A DNA stretch of 64,000 nucleotides from contig NZ_AUFW01000007.1 of assembly GCF_000426705.1 (NCBI RefSeq), positions 62,001 to 126,000 of the forward strand, in the 5' to 3' direction. The position numbers were made by a program, and so were the translations under genes. This document shows positions 8,247 through 17,075 of this stretch, one piece after another. Within the stretch, counting starts at the first letter, position 1. Each line of letters starts with the position of its first letter. The DNA is from Spirochaeta cellobiosiphila DSM 17781. GTDB taxonomy: Bacteria > Spirochaetota > Spirochaetia > DSM-17781. The notes under the pieces were generated by a model. The model was not told the origin of the DNA and did not search any database. It worked only from the letters and a program-made list of their open reading frames with translations.

Positions 8247-10340
8247 ATGTCAGAACAGATCTTAATTGTTGAAGATGAAAAAATAATTGCTTTAGATCTA
8301 CGACGTAGATTAGAAAAATTTGGTTACACCGTTTGTAGTACCACATCAAGAGGTGATGAATCTATCCAACTAGCAGGTCAATACAAACCAGACCTTATTC
8401 TTATGGATATTATGTTGGAAGGAGAGATGGATGGAATCACTGCAGCCATTCAAATCAAGAAGCTATACCATTTGCCAGTTATGTTCCTAACAGCTTTTGC
8501 AGATCAAACGACCTTGGAGCGAGCTAAGGAAGCCACGCCTCTTGGTTATATATTAAAGCCATTTAAGGAAAGAGAGCTATCCACAACCATTGAGATGGGA
8601 TTATATAAAAACAAAATAGACCAAAAGCTCAAACAACAGGAAGAGTTGTTTTCTACCATACTTCGTTCCGTAGGGGACTCGATCATTGCCACAGATGAAC
8701 ATTGGAACATACAATTCATAAATCAAGAAGCAGAAAAACTCCTTGGAATAAACAGTGCGACAGCAGTGGGACAACCAATAGTACAGATTGTAAAAATCCT
8801 GGATGCCAAAAGTCTTGTTCCAATAGAACTAACAAAACTATTGGAAGAAGTTAACAAAGATAGCTATCTGATCGAATATGCCCTTATAGAGACTCCTCAG
8901 GGAAGACATATCCATATTGAAGGACTAGTTAATTTCCTCAAAGATACAAAAGGAGAGCATATAGGACTTGTTTGCAGTATCAAAGATATGACTGAGATCA
9001 AGAAACTTTCTGAGAATCTCATTTTTCAATCAACCCATGATAAATTAACAGGTTTAATCAATAGAGATTCTTTTGCTGATAAATTAAGCCAATGCTGGGA
9101 ACTGGCTCATCGTCTCCACCAAGAATTTTCTTTAATGTATGTTGATGTTGATCAATTCAAAGTGGTAAATGACAGCTGTGGTCATCACGCAGGTGATGCT
9201 TTATTAAAAGATATTACCCAAAAGATTTCAAATATGCTCAACCATGGAGATATTCTGGCTCGCTTAGGTGGTGACGAGTTTGGTCTCATTTTATATAACG
9301 CCAACATAGAAGCGGCTCATCAACGAGCCCGTAAAATCAAGAAAGTTCTTAACTCTAATATATTTATTTGGAATGAATATAAGTTTCCCATACGAGTGAG
9401 TATGGGAGTTATTCCCTTGGACCCTCAAACAGGTGGTGTCCATGATCTATTATCAGCTGTGGATGATGCCTGCCAGCTGGCCAAGGAGGAAGGCGGTAAT
9501 AAAATACGTACTTACAATATCAGTGATGATAGCTTTTATCGACGCAGAGGACAGATGCAATGGGTAAGTCAGCTCCAAAAATCCCTGGAAGAAGATAGAT
9601 TTGCCTTATATTTTCAATATATTAAGCCTTTAGATGAGGCAGCAAATCTCCCGCCAAAAGCTGAAATATTAATTCGCTTAAAAGGATTAGAAGGACAAAT
9701 AATCCAACCTTTTGATTTTATTCCTGCTGCTGAAAGATATAATTTTATGAGCCACATTGATATCTGGGTTATCCAAAATGCCTTTCGTTTTGTGCAACGC
9801 TATTTGACCAGTCATGATGAACCACTAGTATTCTGTATAAATCTTTCTGGTGGCTCCTTAACGAATGAAAACCTTTTCCAGGTCATATTAGATTGTTTTA
9901 AAATATATGAAGTACCACCGGAACGTATTTGTTTTGAAGTAACAGAGACAACGGCCATTAATAATCTTACAGCTGCTAACAACTTTATAGATATGCTGGG
10001 AGAAGTAGGTTGTACCTTTGCCCTTGATGATTTTGGTACAGGTTTTGCCAGCTTTTCCTATCTACGCTCCTTACATGTGGATTTTATTAAAATTGATGGT
10101 TCCTTTGTAAAAGAGTTAGATAATAACGAAGTTGATTTTGCAACTGTATCGGCAATTAACCAGATAGCCCATGCTATGGGTAAAAAAACGATAGCCGAAT
10201 ATGTAGCAACACAGAGAGTCTTTGACATACTTAAAGCAGTACATGTTGATTATGCTCAGGGATATTATCTAAATGAACCCTTACCCATAGAGGAGTTGAT
10301 CAATCACAACTTTAAACCATCCCTTTTGGATCAAAGATGA
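8247..10340 (+). CDS. Response regulator with PAS, GGDEF and EAL domains (cyclic-di-GMP turnover)
   Basis: This 697-residue soluble protein has a CheY-like receiver at residues 1-120 (acid pair in VEDEK, phospho-acceptor in LMDIM, conserved Thr and Lys in LTAF and LKPF). A PAS domain follows at about 130-250, a GGDEF domain at 260-420 with an intact GGDEF near residue 341, and an EAL domain at 440-690. The EAL signature reads EIL, but the downstream catalytic motifs FEVTET, DDFGTG and IKIDGSF are intact. The protein therefore could both make and degrade cyclic-di-GMP under control of phosphorylation. No histidine kinase is adjacent. Its 3' end overlaps the convergent fumarase gene by 29 nt. 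Confidence 0.92.
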   Translation: MSEQILIVEDEKIIALDLRRRLEKFGYTVCSTTSRGDESIQLAGQYKPDLILMDIMLEGEMDGITAAIQIKKLYHLPVMFLTAFADQTTLERAKEATPLGYILKPFKERELSTTIEMGLYKNKIDQKLKQQEELFSTILRSVGDSIIATDEHWNIQFINQEAEKLLGINSATAVGQPIVQIVKILDAKSLVPIELTKLLEEVNKDSYLIEYALIETPQGRHIHIEGLVNFLKDTKGEHIGLVCSIKDMTEIKKLSENLIFQSTHDKLTGLINRDSFADKLSQCWELAHRLHQEFSLMYVDVDQFKVVNDSCGHHAGDALLKDITQKISNMLNHGDILARLGGDEFGLILYNANIEAAHQRARKIKKVLNSNIFIWNEYKFPIRVSMGVIPLDPQTGGVHDLLSAVDDACQLAKEEGGNKIRTYNISDDSFYRRRGQMQWVSQLQKSLEEDRFALYFQYIKPLDEAANLPPKAEILIRLKGLEGQIIQPFDFIPAAERYNFMSHIDIWVIQNAFRFVQRYLTSHDEPLVFCINLSGGSLTNENLFQVILDCFKIYEVPPERICFEVTETTAINNLTAANNFIDMLGEVGCTFALDDFGTGFASFSYLRSLHVDFIKIDGSFVKELDNNEVDFATVSAINQIAHAMGKKTIAEYVATQRVFDILKAVHVDYAQGYYLNEPLPIEELINHNFKPSLLDQR

Positions 10341-11694
10341 TCGAGGCCTCTTCTTCTGTTATCAAACCTTCATCCAGAACGATATCCTGGATGGTTCTTT
10401 TCTCTTTGTATGCTCTATAGGCTAATCGAGAAGCTTCATCATAGCCTATCTTTGTGGCTAAAGGGGTTACTAAAGCAAGACTCCATTCTACTTGCTGTTG
10501 ACATTGAATGGAATCAACTTCTATCCCTTTTATGCAACTTTCACTGAAAACAGTAACGGCATTTGTTAATATTCTTATAGCCTCTAAGGTTTCAAATGCA
10601 AGAAGAGGCATCATTATATTCAATTGTAAAGGACTATTTTGACAGGCAATGGTTACTGCTTGGTATTTACCCATTATGTGGGCTGCCACTTGAATAACCA
10701 TCTCTGGAATGACAGGATTAACCTTGCCAGGCATAATGGAACTACCAGGTTGAAGACTAGGTAAAATAAGTTCTCCCAGGCCTGTTCTAGGACCAGAAGA
10801 CAATATTCTTAAATCCTGGGCTATTTTCATTAAAGATACAGCAAGTCCATTAAGAGCCCCCATGAGAGCCATCTGAGGCTCACGAGCGGATATGCCTTCA
10901 AAAAGATTGTCGCTGGAACGAAAAGAGATCTTAGTATAATCATTTAAAGCTTTAATTGCCCCCTCTTTAAAACCATCAGGAGCATTCAGTCCTGTTCCTA
11001 TAGCAGTACCACCAAAAGGAATCTCTTCCAAAATAGAATAACAATCTTTAAGACGTTTTAAGGATTTGCTTATAAGAGCTTCAAAAGCACTGAACTCCTG
11101 CCCTACAGTCATAGGCACGGCGTCCTGGAGATGTGTTCTGCCTATCTTTATTATATCCTTAAAGGCTAAGGTCTTTGATTTGAGACTTGTTTGGAGGGAT
11201 TCAAGTGCCAGTGATAATTCTCCTAAAGCTAAACGATTGGACACATTGAGTGCAGAAGGAATAATACAGTTGGATGATTGGCTATGGTTCACATGATCAT
11301 TAGGATGAACAGGACTACGTCCTCCCCTCACATGATTGATTTCTTCATTACAAAGTGAAGCAATAACTTCATTAATGTTCATATTCCAACTAGTTCCTGA
11401 ACCAGTCTGAAAGACATCGATAGGAAATTGATCAATGTACTTTCCTTGGGCAATTTGGAGAGCTTTCTGCTCAATAAGAGAAGCTATATTCTGAGGCAGA
11501 GTTCCTAGTGAACGATTAGCACTAGCAGCAGAAGCTTTTAAAAAACCAAGAGCTTGTAGAAATACATCAGGAATCCTATATCCACTTATGGGAAAATTGT
11601 TAACAGCTCTCACTGTTTGGGCCCCAAAATGAGCTTCTATAGGAACATGGACATCACCCATACTATCTTTTTCAATTCTATAATCTTCTGCCAT
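10312..11694 (-). CDS. fumC: Class II fumarate hydratase (fumarase C type)
   Basis: This 460-residue protein has the length and motifs of the class II fumarase/aspartase family: TGSGTSWNMNINEVIA near residue 97, GRTHLQDAVPMTVGQEF near 183, and the superfamily signature GSSIMPGKVNP near 313. The His in GRTHLQDA favours fumarase over aspartase, which usually has Gln there. It would interconvert fumarate and malate. One oddity is that the usual SSND active-site segment reads SSNC near residue 139. It is divergent from aroK. Aspartate ammonia-lyase is the alternative activity. Confidence 0.85.
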   Translation of the reverse strand: MAEDYRIEKDSMGDVHVPIEAHFGAQTVRAVNNFPISGYRIPDVFLQALGFLKASAASANRSLGTLPQNIASLIEQKALQIAQGKYIDQFPIDVFQTGSGTSWNMNINEVIASLCNEEINHVRGGRSPVHPNDHVNHSQSSNCIIPSALNVSNRLALGELSLALESLQTSLKSKTLAFKDIIKIGRTHLQDAVPMTVGQEFSAFEALISKSLKRLKDCYSILEEIPFGGTAIGTGLNAPDGFKEGAIKALNDYTKISFRSSDNLFEGISAREPQMALMGALNGLAVSLMKIAQDLRILSSGPRTGLGELILPSLQPGSSIMPGKVNPVIPEMVIQVAAHIMGKYQAVTIACQNSPLQLNIMMPLLAFETLEAIRILTNAVTVFSESCIKGIEVDSIQCQQQVEWSLALVTPLATKIGYDEASRLAYRAYKEKRTIQDIVLDEGLITEEEASIIFDPKGMV

Positions 11695-11839
11695 AATAAA
11701 ACTCCTGCACTTATCATTTTATTAAAGCTAAGGTAAACTGGCTCTCTATTTTAATCAAGATTATACTTGTAAGAACTTAAGCTATGATACTTAATGTTAA
11801 TATTGACTTAAAGACACAAGAGAAACTAAGGTATGACCA

Positions 11840-12382
11840 ATGAATAACCTTATTATAATGGGAATGAAACACACAGGGAAATCAACACAAGGACGTCGAC
11901 TAGCATTGTTCTATAACATGTCGTTTATAGACCTTGATGAGGTGATTTTTAACCAATACCCCACCACAAATACAACCATTAGAGAGATATACAGAACTGA
12001 GGGAAAAGAAGGTTTCCTGCGTTTAGAACAAGAAGCGGCAAAATCCTGTGCCAAAGAACTTTCAGAAAAAGGCAACAGGATTCTGTCTTTAGGTGGAGGG
12101 ACAATAGATAACCCTATTGCTATGGATTCACTAAAAAATAAAGCCCTATCCATTCATCTTCTTGATTCTGCAGAGGTTCTCTACGAACGAATATCCTTAC
12201 ACGGAATCCCTCCTTTCTTAGACAGTGAAGATCCGTATCATTCTTTTCTGGATATTTATACGAGAAGAACGAAGCTCTACACAGATTGGGCAAATATCAC
12301 AGTTGACATAAAAAATAAAAATCAAGATCAAGCTTTTGATTGTATAAACAACAGGGTACAGGAGTATAAAAATGCCAGGTAG
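11840..12382 (+). CDS. aroK: Shikimate kinase
   Basis: This 180-residue P-loop kinase has GMKHTGKST at residues 7-15 (Walker A), FIDLDEVI at about 30 (shikimate-binding Asp), and LSLGGGTI near residue 78 in place of the usual GGG loop. An Arg-rich lid segment, YTRRTKLY, lies near the C-terminus. It phosphorylates shikimate in aromatic amino acid synthesis. The gene overlaps aroC by 11 nt, which supports the assignment, since the enzymes act two steps apart. The start is ATG; the upstream AAGGTATGACCA gives a modest ribosome site. Confidence 0.88.
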   Translation: MNNLIIMGMKHTGKSTQGRRLALFYNMSFIDLDEVIFNQYPTTNTTIREIYRTEGKEGFLRLEQEAAKSCAKELSEKGNRILSLGGGTIDNPIAMDSLKNKALSIHLLDSAEVLYERISLHGIPPFLDSEDPYHSFLDIYTRRTKLYTDWANITVDIKNKNQDQAFDCINNRVQEYKNAR

Positions 12383-13427
12383 CACATTTGGACATAATTT
12401 TCGTATTAGCACTTTTGGGGAATCACATGGAGGTGCAGTAGGGGTGATAGTTGATGGCGCTACACCTGGACTGGAGATATCAGAAGAGGATATCCAGAAA
12501 CAACTAGATCGAAGAAAGCCAGGACAATCTTCCGTTACCACACCCAGACAGGAACCAGATATTGTTCATATCTTAAGTGGTGTATTTGAAGGTAAAACGA
12601 CAGGAACACCTATTTTATTAATCCTTTATAATAAAGATGCCATGCCCTCAGCCTATGATGATATAAAGGAAAAGTTCCGTCCCGGTCATGCGGATTTTAC
12701 CTATCTCAATAAATACGGAATCCGTGATTATAGAGGATCAGGTAGAGCCTCAGGAAGGGAAACAGCGGGAAGAGTTGCCGCAGGTGCTATAGCACAAAAA
12801 TTACTGCAACAAAAAGGTGTTTCAATAACAGCATACACAAAAAGAGCAGCGGGAATATCCTGTGAAACCATAGACTATTCAGTTATTGAACAAAATCCTA
12901 TGAGAGCGGCCGATATGAAGGCAGCTGCCAAAATGATCCCCATCATTGAACAGTTGGCACAAGAAGGTGATAGTGTGGGAGGCATTGTTGAATGCCGCAT
13001 AACTGGAGTGAAACCCGGTCTAGGCGAACCTGTATTTGATAAAATGGATGCGGACCTGGGTAAAGCCATGCTAAGCCTTGGTGCTGTAAAAGGATTTGAA
13101 ATTGGTTCTGGTTTTGACTGTGTAGATATGAAAGGTTCCGAACACAACGATGGAATGGATAGCAAAGGTTTTATAACCAACAATGCAGGTGGAACGTTAG
13201 GAGGAATCACAACGGGAGAGGAAATTGTTTTCCGAATTGCCGTAAAGCCAACATCCAGTATCAGCAAAGAACAAGATACAGTAAATAAATCAGGAGATGA
13301 GGTAAAAATACAGACAGAGGGACGACATGATCCTTGTATCTGTCCTCGTATAGTTCCCGTAGTCGAAGCTATGGCCGCTTTAGTCTTAATAGATCACTAT
13401 AAGAGACAAGAAGCACTTCATAGCTAA
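12372..13427 (+). CDS. aroC: Chorismate synthase
   Basis: This 351-residue protein shows the three chorismate synthase signatures: GESHGGAVGVIVDG at residues 16-29, the RKPGQSSVTTPRQEPD segment near 48, and RGSGRASGRETAGRVAAGA near 120. It converts EPSP to chorismate using reduced FMN. Translation starts inside the end of aroK. It converges on the sucrose phosphorylase gene with a 4-nt overlap and no intervening terminator is visible, so its transcript probably runs into that antisense region. Confidence 0.95.
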   Translation: MPGSTFGHNFRISTFGESHGGAVGVIVDGATPGLEISEEDIQKQLDRRKPGQSSVTTPRQEPDIVHILSGVFEGKTTGTPILLILYNKDAMPSAYDDIKEKFRPGHADFTYLNKYGIRDYRGSGRASGRETAGRVAAGAIAQKLLQQKGVSITAYTKRAAGISCETIDYSVIEQNPMRAADMKAAAKMIPIIEQLAQEGDSVGGIVECRITGVKPGLGEPVFDKMDADLGKAMLSLGAVKGFEIGSGFDCVDMKGSEHNDGMDSKGFITNNAGGTLGGITTGEEIVFRIAVKPTSSISKEQDTVNKSGDEVKIQTEGRHDPCICPRIVPVVEAMAALVLIDHYKRQEALHS

Positions 13428-14857
13428 TAAGACAAGACTTCTTCCTCTCCATTCACGTTATGAGTTATGGTAAAGTGGTAGTTCATCAAATCGGCGTTTA
13501 GCTGAGCATATGAGCTACCCTTTTCTCTTCTAATGATCAGTTTATCATCCTTACTGTCTATTATGTCGCACTTGCCATCAAAGGCTTCAGAGCGATTCCG
13601 GAATTTCATCAGTTCATTTAGTGTTATTATTACAGAGCGATTTTGACTCTCTTCAATTTCTTTAATATTATAATAATGTCTGTTGATATCTCTCCCCTGT
13701 TTTGTTTTCTCTAACAACTCAAGATCGTTCTCTCCAGCCAATAAACCAACATAATACACTTGTGGGATGCCGGGTGAAAAAAACTGTATAGCTCTTGCTA
13801 ATAAATACTTCTGATCATCATTTCCTAAAGCAGAATAGTAAGTACAATTGATTTGATAAATATCCAGATTATTATATTCAGCAGAGCTGTACTTTCTTTT
13901 TACATTAGCCCCTTCAGAATATAAAGTCTCCATGGTGTGCTCGACTTCTTCCTCTGTCAGCAGATCTTTAACATCGACAACACCAATTCCATCATGAGTG
14001 TCTAAGGTAGTGAATTGTTTGGAGGGACAAATTTTAAGCCATTTCTTAAGTTTGTCTCCATTACTCGTGTAGATAGTATGAAGAACTAACATAGGTAAAG
14101 CAAAGTCATAAACCCAGAAATCTTCCTTAGCAATGTCTAATTGAATGGAATAGTGCTCATGAATTTCCGGTAATATTAGAACGTGTTGTTTAGCTACCTC
14201 CGCTTCAATCTTATGAAGTAAATTCCAAATATCCGGTTTGACAAAAAAACAATCTGTCCCCTTTTTCTTAATACAATAAGCAAAGGCATCCAGTCTTATA
14301 ATTTTAGCTCCATGCTTTATCAAATCCTTTAAGGTAGTAGTAAAAAATCTTTGTGTTACCTCACTGTTAACATCCAAATCTAATTGTTCTTCACTAAAGG
14401 TACACCATAGCTGTTCCGTACTACCATCTTCAAAGAGGATCTCTTCAAAAGGAGCTTTGTCTTTTCGTTTGTATATTTTATCAATCTCCGAATCACTAGG
14501 GTTGGTACCTCCCCAGGCCTTCTTTACTGTAAGAAATAAGTCCTTCCATTCAGAAGCTTCATTGTTCTGTAAATAATCCTGAAAATAGGGAGATTTTCTG
14601 GAAATATGGTTCACCATAAAATCAAACATCAAGAAATACTGAGAACCAAGATTCTCTATATCACTCCAATCACCAAATTGAGGATCTACTTTGTCATATC
14701 GGAGAGGGGCAAATCCCCTGTCACCAGAGGAAGGAAAAAAAGGTAGAATATGTATCCCGCCGATACAATCTTTGTACCACCTCTTTAAAACAGTATTTAG
14801 ATCTTTTAGATTGTTACCTAGAGAATCTGCATAAGTGATAAGCATTATTTTATTCAT
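13424..14857 (-). CDS. Sucrose phosphorylase-type glycoside hydrolase (GH13, subfamily 18-like)
   Basis: The 477-residue protein opens with LITYADSLGNNLKDL and GGIHILPFFPSS, the hallmark start of sucrose phosphorylases. Likely catalytic residues are the nucleophile Asp in IRLDAFAY, the acid/base Glu in LPEIHEHY and the transition-state Asp in LDTHDGIG. These enzymes split sucrose with phosphate into glucose 1-phosphate and fructose; close relatives use glucosylglycerate or sucrose 6-phosphate. It is cytoplasmic, with no signal peptide. It lies downstream of the sugar ABC transporter genes but behind a terminator, so it is probably expressed from its own promoter in the 134-nt gap. Exact substrate is not certain. 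Confidence 0.85.
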   Translation of the reverse strand: MNKIMLITYADSLGNNLKDLNTVLKRWYKDCIGGIHILPFFPSSGDRGFAPLRYDKVDPQFGDWSDIENLGSQYFLMFDFMVNHISRKSPYFQDYLQNNEASEWKDLFLTVKKAWGGTNPSDSEIDKIYKRKDKAPFEEILFEDGSTEQLWCTFSEEQLDLDVNSEVTQRFFTTTLKDLIKHGAKIIRLDAFAYCIKKKGTDCFFVKPDIWNLLHKIEAEVAKQHVLILPEIHEHYSIQLDIAKEDFWVYDFALPMLVLHTIYTSNGDKLKKWLKICPSKQFTTLDTHDGIGVVDVKDLLTEEEVEHTMETLYSEGANVKRKYSSAEYNNLDIYQINCTYYSALGNDDQKYLLARAIQFFSPGIPQVYYVGLLAGENDLELLEKTKQGRDINRHYYNIKEIEESQNRSVIITLNELMKFRNRSEAFDGKCDIIDSKDDKLIIRREKGSSYAQLNADLMNYHFTITHNVNGEEEVLSY

Positions 14858-14936
14858 TGACAGAACTACCTTCCTTCCTACTTTGTACCAATCAAATTCT
14901 AAATAAACGGTAATCCAAAATCAATGATGTTCTATA

Positions 14937-14972
14937 AATAAAAGAAGCTGACTAAGATCAGTCAGCTTCTTA
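14937..14972 (-). terminator. Terminator after the sugar ABC transporter operon
   Basis: A perfect 12-bp stem (AAGAAGCTGACT at 14943-14954, AGTCAGCTTCTT at 14961-14972) with a 6-nt loop is followed, read leftwards, by a T-rich run. It lies 18 nt beyond the stop of the second permease gene and separates the transporter from sucrose phosphorylase. Confidence 0.88.
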
Positions 14973-14990
14973 TCGATTAAAAGTTTAGTA

Positions 14991-16106
14991 TTAACCCTTA
15001 ACAGCTCCAGCAACAACACCTTTGGTGATGCTTTGATTGAAAGCAAAATAAACAGCCATTGCAGGTATAGTAGCAATAACCAATGCGGCTATTTGCCAAC
15101 CCAACTGTGTACTGGTAAGACTTGAGAAGGAGAAAACCCCAACTGGTAACGATTTGGTAAAATCGGAACTGGCTAAAACCAATACCAATAGGAACTCATT
15201 CCAAATTCCCAGGGCCGTCATAATACTAATAGTAATGATTACAGGAACACACATAGGAAGAATAATATAAGTGAATGCCTGAAATGTGGTAGCACCATCT
15301 ATGTTAGCAGATTCAACAAGACTATTAGGTAATCCTTGCATAAATTGTGTAGCCAGTAACACGGCTAAAGGTAATCCGAAAGCAACATATACTAGAATAA
15401 TCCCGAGATGAGTATCAGTCAGTCCAATCTTGGATAACATTAGAAAGAGAGGTATCAATACAGAGTTAGTACTGATGAGATACCCCAAACCTACTAATCC
15501 CATTGCCACAGCCGATAGTTTTTTAAACGCCAGTTTACTAATAGCGAAAGCCATCATCAAACCAAAGATTACAACCAGGAATGTTGATACCCCCGAGTAC
15601 AATATGGAGTTAATAAACTTACCACCCAGTTTTCCTCTTTGAAAGGCAGAAGTATAATTAAACCACACAGTCTTCCAATTTATGGCTTGCCTCATGGACC
15701 AGGGTAACTCTCTTACAATAACCGTATCCCCTATCTTTCGATTAGCGATCTCAGGGGGCAACTTTTCTTTTAGAAGAAAATGAACAAAGAGTCTACGACC
15801 TGGTGAGATGGTTTTTGATTCAATTATCAAACGTTCTCTTGTATCTATATCAGGATCATAAGGAGGAATAACACTTACAGACATAGGAATAACCGTATAT
15901 TCATCATCCATATTAGTGAATAATTCCTTTGGTGGCGCAAATATATTTCGGGTTAATTCTTCATTTGATTTAAAAGAAGAATAAAACATCCAAACTAATG
16001 GTAAAATAGTAATGGCTGTCCATAAAATAAAAATAACATAGGATATGGTACGTCCACCAATACCTGTCATAAAGTCATTAGAGGTTTTTATATTATCAGT
16101 CGCCAT
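14991..16106 (-). CDS. Carbohydrate ABC transporter permease (MalG type)
   Basis: This 371-residue membrane protein has a first transmembrane helix at about 19-41 and five more after residue 170. The EAA loop reads ESANIDGATTFQAF, with the Gly and Asp that contact the ATPase. It forms the channel with the adjacent MalF-type subunit for sugar import. At 371 residues it is about 90 longer than typical MalG proteins; the extra length is a hydrophilic loop between helices 1 and 2 (residues about 50-140), probably extracytoplasmic. It overlaps the upstream permease by 1 nt. No ATPase gene is present, so a shared MsmK/UgpC-type ATPase encoded elsewhere is likely. Confidence 0.88.
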   Translation of the reverse strand: MATDNIKTSNDFMTGIGGRTISYVIFILWTAITILPLVWMFYSSFKSNEELTRNIFAPPKELFTNMDDEYTVIPMSVSVIPPYDPDIDTRERLIIESKTISPGRRLFVHFLLKEKLPPEIANRKIGDTVIVRELPWSMRQAINWKTVWFNYTSAFQRGKLGGKFINSILYSGVSTFLVVIFGLMMAFAISKLAFKKLSAVAMGLVGLGYLISTNSVLIPLFLMLSKIGLTDTHLGIILVYVAFGLPLAVLLATQFMQGLPNSLVESANIDGATTFQAFTYIILPMCVPVIITISIMTALGIWNEFLLVLVLASSDFTKSLPVGVFSFSSLTSTQLGWQIAALVIATIPAMAVYFAFNQSITKGVVAGAVKG

Positions 16107-17020
16107 TAGTTTTCCTCCCCGCCACCAACTTTGGCGCTCACCCAGTTGCTAAACATAATTAAACTCACCGATATAATTACTATCGCATTAGATATGGCTG
16201 AACCATATGCGAACCTCATTTCATTAGAATAATTCTGAAATGCTGTCCTATACATAAAGATGGGTAATACTTCAGCATTCTGTCGTTGAAGCCCCTGAGT
16301 AGTAATTGAAAATATTAAATCGAACCCTCTTAAAGAGCCCGCGATTGCCAAAATTGTTGAAACAAGAATGGTTCCGGATAGTACAGGGACGATAATCTTA
16401 GAAAATATCTGAAATTCTGTAGCACCATCGATCTTTGCAGCTTCAATAACACTGGAATTAACCTTCTGAAGGTTAGCCAAGAAGATGATCATATAAAACC
16501 CTGTATAAATCCAAATCAAAGCAAAACCAATAGGAAACATTACTGTCTCTGGTTTTAACATTGCGTCAAATTGTGCATTGGGATTCCCTGTAAAAAGTTG
16601 AATAATTACTGAGGCAGGACCATCAGCAGAAAATAATTTCTTCCATAAAGTACCAATTACAATTGTTGATAGAAAGTTAGGCAAAAAGACCATAGTCTGA
16701 AAGAAACTGGTGCTTTTTACTAAACGGCGATACAAAATATAGGCTAACATAAAGCCAATAGGAATCTGACCGAACACAGAAATTCCAACAACAATCATAT
16801 TATTTTTCAGGGCATGCCAAAACGCTGGATCTTTAAACATTGTTGAATATTGCAACAAACCGACAAAGTTCCAACCCCCTCCTCTATTGGGGTTAAAATC
16901 AGAAAAACTTAAAAGTACAGAATAAATAATAGGATAGGCTACGATTAACAAGTACACCAATAAACCTGGTCCTATAAACCCCAAATAGACCAGCAAGGCC
17001 TTTTTATCTAGTTTTTTCAC
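16106..17020 (-). CDS. Carbohydrate ABC transporter permease (MalF/UgpA type)
   Basis: This 304-residue protein has six transmembrane helices and the permease EAA motif EAAKIDGATEFQIF near residue 195. It is the partner of the downstream MalG-type permease, and its stop overlaps that gene's start (TAATG). It is preceded by AGGAGTTTGAGGTG and by a short hairpin that separates it from the binding-protein gene, an arrangement that usually lets the binding protein be made in excess. Substrate is inferred to be sucrose or a related glucoside from the neighbouring phosphorylase. Confidence 0.9.
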   Translation of the reverse strand: MKKLDKKALLVYLGFIGPGLLVYLLIVAYPIIYSVLLSFSDFNPNRGGGWNFVGLLQYSTMFKDPAFWHALKNNMIVVGISVFGQIPIGFMLAYILYRRLVKSTSFFQTMVFLPNFLSTIVIGTLWKKLFSADGPASVIIQLFTGNPNAQFDAMLKPETVMFPIGFALIWIYTGFYMIIFLANLQKVNSSVIEAAKIDGATEFQIFSKIIVPVLSGTILVSTILAIAGSLRGFDLIFSITTQGLQRQNAEVLPIFMYRTAFQNYSNEMRFAYGSAISNAIVIISVSLIMFSNWVSAKVGGGEEN

Positions 17021-17043
17021 CTCAAACTCCTCACCTATAAAAA

Positions 17044-17062
17044 GGGGCGATAGACGCCCCTA
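17044..17062 (-). terminator. Intercistronic hairpin (attenuator/RNA stabiliser) after the binding-protein gene
   Basis: A 7-bp GC-rich stem (AGGGGCG / CGCCCCT) with a 5-nt loop lies 13 nt after the binding-protein stop and 24 nt before the MalF-type permease start. There is no good T run, so it is probably a partial terminator or 3' stabiliser of the upstream transcript segment, as in many sugar ABC operons. Confidence 0.6.
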
Positions 17063-17075
17063 TAATGAAGGTAAA

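Noticed and set aside
12875-13267. 130-codon frame antisense to aroC
   Set aside because: aroC is a complete conserved enzyme on the other strand; the antisense frame has no start signal or recognisable domain.
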